DNA of 64,000 bases from an uncultured Alphaproteobacteria bacterium. Its GTDB lineage: Bacteria; Pseudomonadota; Alphaproteobacteria; HIMB59; GCA-002718135. The notes beneath the pieces were generated by a model. It made no database searches. It was given only the letters and a program-made list of their open reading frames with translations, and was not told where the DNA came from. This document shows, piece after piece, positions 58,484 to 64,000 of this stretch (its first letter is position 1; every line of letters starts with the position of its first letter). The position numbers and the translations under genes are program-made. The stretch covers positions 51,675-115,674 of the forward strand of contig CABZCZ010000004.1 of NCBI GenBank assembly GCA_902524385.1. Direction: 5' to 3'.

Positions 58484-60116
58484 ATGAAACTATCAAGGAT
58501 GGGTTCACGCTATCCCTCTCGCCTTAGTTTTTCTAGAAGTATGTTAAGAAGATTAATCAACGACAACTGGGAAATTCATAAATCAAAATTTGATTTAGAT
58601 AAAGATGGTTATGGTACGGTTATTTATGAAATAATTATTAATAAACAAACTTATTCACTTGTATGTTTCTCTACTTTTCTAGATGATAAAGATAGAAGTG
58701 ATAGAGTTATAGCCAGTAAATGGGATACAGCCTATACTTTACATGTAGGTAAAATATCTAATGAAGATCTAAATAGATTAAAAAAAAACAATTCCTCTTC
58801 AAGAATCGGGACGAAATTCTCCAGACGAATTGATTCTTAGCAGAGCAAATAAAAGTGTTAGATTGTTTCAGTATGTTGTTGATTGTCTTTCAAATGGTAA
58901 TCAACCAGATATTAATGAAATTAATAAGGTTGGTTATTTATTAAGAACCACTGCTGTTTATGGTAGCGGTAAGTTTGGATTATCAGACTTTACAAATACA
59001 AAAAATAAAACTGTTTTCGATCAACCTTTTAGAGCAGAAATGTTATCTGTTTATTTAATTAGGGAGTTCAGTGTTGAAATAGTTGAACATATTGCAAAGC
59101 AAATTAATCCAGAAAAAGCTGTAAAGTTAGATAGAAAAATTAAACAACATTTAGGAATTGGTAATTCTACAGGATTAGGAATGGCACCTTTTATTATTAA
59201 ACATCCAAAGTTGATTAATAAATGGATGAGTCAGTACACAAAAACTTTACAAGAAATTACTGAAATTAATTTAGATAATATAGTTTTCGAAAAGTATAAA
59301 AAACTTTTGAATAAAGCTCTTAATTATCTTGAAGAAGTAAATACCAGTGATCAATTCCAAATTAATAAAAATAAATCAACTACTGAAGATTTAAAAAAAT
59401 ATATTTCATACATTCATGAATTAGATCTTTCTCAAAAATTAAATTGGTCAGATATTTTAGATTATTGTGATTCGAATTTTAATAATGATACTCAAGAAAT
59501 TGCTAGAGTACAATTAATTGAATTGTATCCTCAAATATCAGAAGAATTAGCAGAAGATATGGCAGATGAGGAGATAATGGATATTGACGGAAATCAATCT
59601 ATTGGAGATTTGAAAAAAATAATCAATAATAAATATTCTTGGATAAAAAATATTGATTTTAGTAATAAAGATAGCAATTATTTATTTTGGTATGTTTCAG
59701 CAGCAAAATTAGAACCTAGGTTAGGTGAAAGATATAATGAACAAGGAAGTGAATTGGAGCAAAATCTAGGAATTGCAAAAATGGTTAGTGATTTATTTAA
59801 ACAAATAGAAAATGAAGATGAAAATCAATTAATTTGTGAATTTTTATTAATAAACCCTGAATACAGAGGAATTGTTAAGAGAATTCAATCTTTAAAAGAT
59901 TTTCCTTATTCGGAAGTTCAAGATAATGTTCTCGATAAAAAAACAATACCAATTGATATGTTAAGATTTAAATTATCTTTTTTTGGTGCAAATCGTTATG
60001 ATCCTAAGTCAGATAGGTGGTTAAGAGTAAGTTTTTTTTCTGGAGCTCCATATTTATCAGATCTAAACAATAAAAATGTTGATGAATGGGGTTTTGCAAC
60101 AATTAATTCTTATTGA
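58484..60116 (+). pseudogene. Uncharacterised protein (about 540 aa after correction), disrupted by a +1 frameshift in a 9-A run
   Basis: ORFs 58451-58840 and 58830-60116 (the latter with a TTG 'start') join seamlessly if one A is removed from 58780-58788: ...SNEDLNRLKKTIPLQESGRNSPDELILSRANKSVRLFQYVVDCLSNG.... Confidence 0.75.
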
Positions 60117-60121
60117 TATCT

Positions 60122-60802
60122 GTGAGTTACTCTTATTACGAAGTATATACTAATACACAACGAGCTTTTTCAGGTTTAGGGTTCACTTATGGATCAGATG
60201 AAGATGCAGCATATATTACAACTTGGCTTGAAGTATTTGGTTTAGATGGTATCAAATTACTAACTTTAAAAATTTTAGAATTAGATAACACTTTTAATGC
60301 CAGTATAGATCCATCAGAAGTAAATGATGAGTTTGATTGTAAAAATAAATCTTCATTGATGATAGGCCCAGGATTAATTGATTATTTAATATCAAAAATA
60401 GATAAGAGGTACGATTTTAAATTAACTTTAAAAAATTGTAGTGATCCCATATTCTTAATACCGTTGTTGTATAAGTATTCTAAAAAAAATATTAATTCAC
60501 AGTTTTTGTTAGATCAAAAAGTTAATGCACAAATAACAAATAAAAATATTGGTATTAATAGAGATATTATCTCAACAAATTTTCAAAGAAATTTTGATCT
60601 TTTACTCACAAAGAATATTTTAAATAAACAAAAGTTGGATATTAATATTCCATCATCAAATATAAATAATTTGCTTTCTGCGGGCATTAATCCTGATAAA
60701 AAATCTTGGGATCAAATATCTAAAATAGCTTTTAGAACTTTTGTACCTGAGTCAGAGGAGTCTAGAGCAAAAGGTGCCGGAGGTGGTGATGCAAATGATT
60801 AA
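60122..60802 (+). CDS. Uncharacterised protein, possibly DUF3726-like
   Basis: 'TQRAFSGLGFTYGSDEDAAYITTWLEVFGLDGIKLLTLKI...FVPESEESRAKGAGGGDAND'. GTG start at 60122 preferred over the track's TTG at 60113. Family name is from memory. Confidence 0.55.
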   Translation: MSYSYYEVYTNTQRAFSGLGFTYGSDEDAAYITTWLEVFGLDGIKLLTLKILELDNTFNASIDPSEVNDEFDCKNKSSLMIGPGLIDYLISKIDKRYDFKLTLKNCSDPIFLIPLLYKYSKKNINSQFLLDQKVNAQITNKNIGINRDIISTNFQRNFDLLLTKNILNKQKLDINIPSSNINNLLSAGINPDKKSWDQISKIAFRTFVPESEESRAKGAGGGDAND

Positions 60803-61974
60803 TTTACTATATGCAAATCTCTAGGTACATTTGTAAGTAGTTCATAACCAGTTTCCGTTACCCTAACTGACTCACTTAGTTCTAACCCCCATGTATCCAT
60901 CCACATTCCACACATAAGATGATAAGTAACATTAGGCTTTAAAAGTGTTTTTTCATTTTTTCGGATGCTAAGGGTATGTTCTCCCCAATCAGGAGGATAA
61001 CCAATACCAATTGAGTAACCTGCTCTTGACTCTTTTTCTAATCCATATTTTTCTAATACTGACCAAAAAGCAAATGCAACATTATGACAACTATTACCTG
61101 GGTTCGTTTGTTCTAAAGCTTTCTCAATACCCTCATTTGTTATTTTCAATGTATCTGATATCTTTGGATCAGGTTTACCAATATACACAGTTCTGGATAA
61201 AGCACAGTGATAACGATGTTTCACACCACTTAATTCAATAATTGTTCCTTCATTATTTTCGAATTTTTTATCACTAGGAGTTAAGTGTGATGCTGATGCT
61301 GATCTCCCGCTTGCAAGTATTATTCCTAAACCTGAATACTCTCCTCCCATTTCCGTTGTATCATTTCCAGCAATGAGAGTATTTTGAATTTTTCCTGCAA
61401 CTGTACTTTGTTTAACACCTTCTTTTATTGAATCAAATGCTGTTGTCATTCCGGCTTTCACAAGTGTGCCAGCATCTTTCATATATTTTATTTCATTTTC
61501 AGATTTTACATATCTGACCCAGTTAATTAAAAGATGCGCATTAATAAAGTTGGCATTTGTTAAATTATCTTTTAATCTCTTATGATTTTCTGCAGTATAA
61601 TAGTAGCTATCCATTTCTACGCCAATATTTTTATCTGACCACTTCTTATCTTTGAACAATTGTACTATATAATCGTATGGATGTGATGGCGGACATTGAA
61701 TAAGTTGCTCAGGATAACCAAATATATTTTCTTCATTTAAAAAAGTTGTAATCCTTGCCCCATTCGAATCTTGCTTTCTTCCAAACCAAAATGGTTGATC
61801 TTCATCTATAGAAATTATTACTCCTTGTGGAACATAAAATGACCATCCATCATAACCAGTTAAATAATTCATATTAGAGGGATCGGTAGTTAATAGAATA
61901 TCAACACCTCTTTTATTCATGGACTGTTTTACTTTTTCAATTCTTGAATTATATTCTTCTTGTGAAAAAATCAT
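60799..61974 (-). CDS. M24-family hydrolase (ectoine hydrolase DoeA / Xaa-Pro peptidase-like)
   Basis: 'RIEKVKQSMNKRGVDILLTTDPSNMNYLTGYDGWSFYVPQGVIISIDEDQPFWFGRKQDSNGA', 'EMGGEYSGLGIILASGRSASASHLTPSDKKFENNEGTIIELSGVKHRYHCALSRTVYIG'. Confidence 0.85.
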   Translation of the reverse strand: MIFSQEEYNSRIEKVKQSMNKRGVDILLTTDPSNMNYLTGYDGWSFYVPQGVIISIDEDQPFWFGRKQDSNGARITTFLNEENIFGYPEQLIQCPPSHPYDYIVQLFKDKKWSDKNIGVEMDSYYYTAENHKRLKDNLTNANFINAHLLINWVRYVKSENEIKYMKDAGTLVKAGMTTAFDSIKEGVKQSTVAGKIQNTLIAGNDTTEMGGEYSGLGIILASGRSASASHLTPSDKKFENNEGTIIELSGVKHRYHCALSRTVYIGKPDPKISDTLKITNEGIEKALEQTNPGNSCHNVAFAFWSVLEKYGLEKESRAGYSIGIGYPPDWGEHTLSIRKNEKTLLKPNVTYHLMCGMWMDTWGLELSESVRVTETGYELLTNVPRDLHIVN

Positions 61975-61993
61975 AATTTTTTAGATAATCTTT

Positions 61994-62557
61994 TTATCTC
62001 TCTAATACTTCATATCCAAACTGATCTGCTGTTTCAAGAAGGATATCCCAAATTGATAAGGCAAAACCTCTTGGTATATATAGAAAGTAGTTACTAGAGG
62101 ATATTTTAAATAACTTAACACTGACATGATGAATGGCTGTACTAGCAGACGATAGATCTGGAAAATTCTTAGTTCTTAAATCAATTGGAAGATGTCTATT
62201 TAAAAATAATGATGAATTATCTCCTTTAATTTCAATACCTGTGAAAGCATGTGATATATCTAAAATTGTTGCAATTTGCTCACCTACTTCAATGTCTTTA
62301 TTAAATAACCACCATTTCAAAGGTTCCATTCTCCATAATGATTTATTTTCAAAAACAATCCCTTTATTAAAACTGGGAATATTTTTAATTGTTAATTTTT
62401 TTGTTAATAAATTATTTAATTCATCAATTTTGTCAGGCCAACAAGCAATTTGCAGAATTTCTAAACTTTTTAATTCTTTAAATGTTAAAGATTGTTCCAC
62501 GTTTGTTGAATATTTTCCAACTTTATAAAGTGTATCTAGTGCTGAGTGTCTATGCAT
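61994..62557 (-). CDS. soxG: Sarcosine oxidase gamma subunit
   Basis: 'MHRHSALDTLYKVGKYS', 'LQIACWPDKIDELNN', 'WWLFNKDIEV', 'AIHHVSVKLFKISSSNYFLYIPRGFALSIWDILLETADQFGYEVL'. Confidence 0.85.
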   Translation of the reverse strand: MHRHSALDTLYKVGKYSTNVEQSLTFKELKSLEILQIACWPDKIDELNNLLTKKLTIKNIPSFNKGIVFENKSLWRMEPLKWWLFNKDIEVGEQIATILDISHAFTGIEIKGDNSSLFLNRHLPIDLRTKNFPDLSSASTAIHHVSVKLFKISSSNYFLYIPRGFALSIWDILLETADQFGYEVLER

Positions 62558-64000
62558 ACATTCGTTCTCCTTTAGGATCAATCATATGCGGTGAAACAAC
62601 TTTTAAATTCATTTGTTTATTTCTTACAGGATCTGCGCCAACTAAAATGATATCTTTCCATTTATCTAAACCACCTTTGACAAAACCAATTCCAATCCAA
62701 TGTCTAAGTTCTGGAGAATAAGTAACTGAAGTAATTCTTCCAATACCCTGTCCTTTAATATTATTTTTTTCGCAGACAATAGTTCCAGCATTAAAAGTTT
62801 CCTTTGGGTTTGCAGGAAAGAAACCTACTAAAATTTCTCGATCATTATTTTTTAATACTCCTCGTTTTCTCATTGCGCTTCCAATATATGATTTTTTTGT
62901 AGATGCCATTTTGCTTAAACCTGCATCATCAATTGTTACCCTTCCATCAAGCTCAGCAGCTGTTACATGACCTTTTTCAACTCTAAGTGTACCTAAAGCT
63001 TCTAATCCATATAAACATCCATCAAATTTTTTTGTATTTTCCCAAAGTAAGTCCATCATTGTATTAGCAAAATCTGATTTGACATAAACTTCAAAAGCTA
63101 ATTCACCTGAGAAACTAATTCTTGCAATTCTACAAGGAATATTACCTTTAAGAACTGTTGAAGTAACACCCATAAAAGGTAAGTTATTGTTAGTTATAAC
63201 CAAAGAATCATCAATACAATTATTGAGAACTTCTCTGGATTTAGGTCCTGCAACTGATACGCCTGCCCATTGTTCAGAAACACTAGTCACATTAACATTA
63301 AGATTTGTCCATCTAGTTTGAAGTAATTCTTCTAACCATGACATCACTTTTGCAGCTTCACCTGTAGATGTTGTCATAAAATATTCATTTTCTGCTAATC
63401 GCCAAGATGTGCCATCATCCATTACAATACCGTCATCTCGCAACATGATACCGTATCTAGCTTTTCCAACTTGTAGTTTTGAAAAACCATTCGAATAAAT
63501 TCTATTTAAAAATTCGGTAGAGTCTGGTCCTTGAATAGCAATTTTGCCTAATGAGGTTACATCACAAATTCCAACTGTTTTTCTTACTGTTGATGCTTCT
63601 CTTATATAAGAATCACTTAAAGTTTCATTTTCTTTGGGATAGTACCAAGGTCTTTGATACAATCCAACTTCAATCATTTTTGCACCATGATCAATATTCC
63701 ATTGATGCATTGGTGTTACTCTTAAAGGCCTAAAATGTTTTCCAACATTTCTTCCACTTAAGGCACCTATAGATACTGGAGTATAAGGAGGTCTAAAAAC
63801 AGTAGTTCCAACTTCTGGAATTTCTTTATTTAAAAGTTCAGCCATTAAAGATAATCCAATGATATTTCCCATTTTTCCTTGATCGTTAGCCATACCTAAA
63901 GTTGTGTATCTTTTAAGATGCTCTACCGAAAAGAAACCTTCGCGATGTGCGAGTCTTACATCATCTGTCGTTACATCATGTTGATAATCTACAAAACTTT
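62550..64000 (-). CDS. soxA: Sarcosine oxidase alpha subunit (partial, runs off the right edge)
   Basis: 'SVGALSGRNVGKHFRPLRVTPMHQWNIDHGAKMIEVGLYQRPWYYPKENE'. The frame is open upstream of the track's Met to the edge: ...SFVDYQHDVTTDDVRLAHREGFFSVEHLKRYTTLGMANDQGK. Confidence 0.95.
   Translation of the reverse strand, partial: SFVDYQHDVTTDDVRLAHREGFFSVEHLKRYTTLGMANDQGKMGNIIGLSLMAELLNKEIPEVGTTVFRPPYTPVSIGALSGRNVGKHFRPLRVTPMHQWNIDHGAKMIEVGLYQRPWYYPKENETLSDSYIREASTVRKTVGICDVTSLGKIAIQGPDSTEFLNRIYSNGFSKLQVGKARYGIMLRDDGIVMDDGTSWRLAENEYFMTTSTGEAAKVMSWLEELLQTRWTNLNVNVTSVSEQWAGVSVAGPKSREVLNNCIDDSLVITNNNLPFMGVTSTVLKGNIPCRIARISFSGELAFEVYVKSDFANTMMDLLWENTKKFDGCLYGLEALGTLRVEKGHVTAAELDGRVTIDDAGLSKMASTKKSYIGSAMRKRGVLKNNDREILVGFFPANPKETFNAGTIVCEKNNIKGQGIGRITSVTYSPELRHWIGIGFVKGGLDKWKDIILVGADPVRNKQMNLKVVSPHMIDPKGERMYA

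Noticed and set aside
62133-62528. 131-aa plus-strand ORF
   Set aside because: Antisense to soxG; no start context or recognisable domain.
1-64000. CRISPR arrays, IS elements, prophage genes, tRNA/rRNA
   Set aside because: No regularly spaced repeats, transposase/integrase motifs or RNA-gene-sized structured gaps were seen; nearly all sequence is accounted for by metabolic ORFs.

Overview
AT-rich, gene-dense bacterial chromosomal window, probably from a streamlined marine alphaproteobacterium (inference from the gene repertoire; taxonomy not checked). I see no rRNA, tRNA, CRISPR array or mobile element.

Left side (1-8.8 kb), housekeeping: PpiB, RidA, ClpA/ClpS, DacA-SPOR, phosphomannomutase and UDP-glucose dehydrogenase.

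Middle and right, mostly catabolic islands:
(i) a ribose-type sugar ABC transporter with ThuA and Gfo/Idh genes, bracketed by two paralogous membrane di-iron desaturase/hydroxylase genes;
(ii) an alpha-glucoside-type CUT1 transporter (aglEFGK-like);
(iii) an amino-sugar island with an AgaS-like SIS protein, NagA, UPF0309-like SIS, a CUT1 transporter lacking its own ATPase, GH20 hexosaminidase and a galactokinase-like GHMP kinase;
(iv) an oxidoreductase / altronate dehydratase island;
(v) a polyamine-type PotADBC locus with PuuA-, PuuB- and PuuC-like enzymes;
(vi) an M19 dipeptidase, an uncharacterised two-gene module, an M24 (DoeA-like) hydrolase and sarcosine oxidase gamma and alpha subunits.

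Most notable observations:
- an uncharacterised conserved-looking protein split by a one-base frameshift in a 9-A run, plus a second frameshift in a 10-T run 1.9 kb away;
- a probable AUU start codon on potB;
- a hairpin directly downstream of all four ABC solute-binding protein genes;
- six of nine convergent gene pairs sharing stop codons through an exact 4-nt overlap;
- a structured convergent intergenic region with an exposed CCUCC motif;
- a GalNAc/GlcNAc pathway that seems to use a galactokinase-like kinase.
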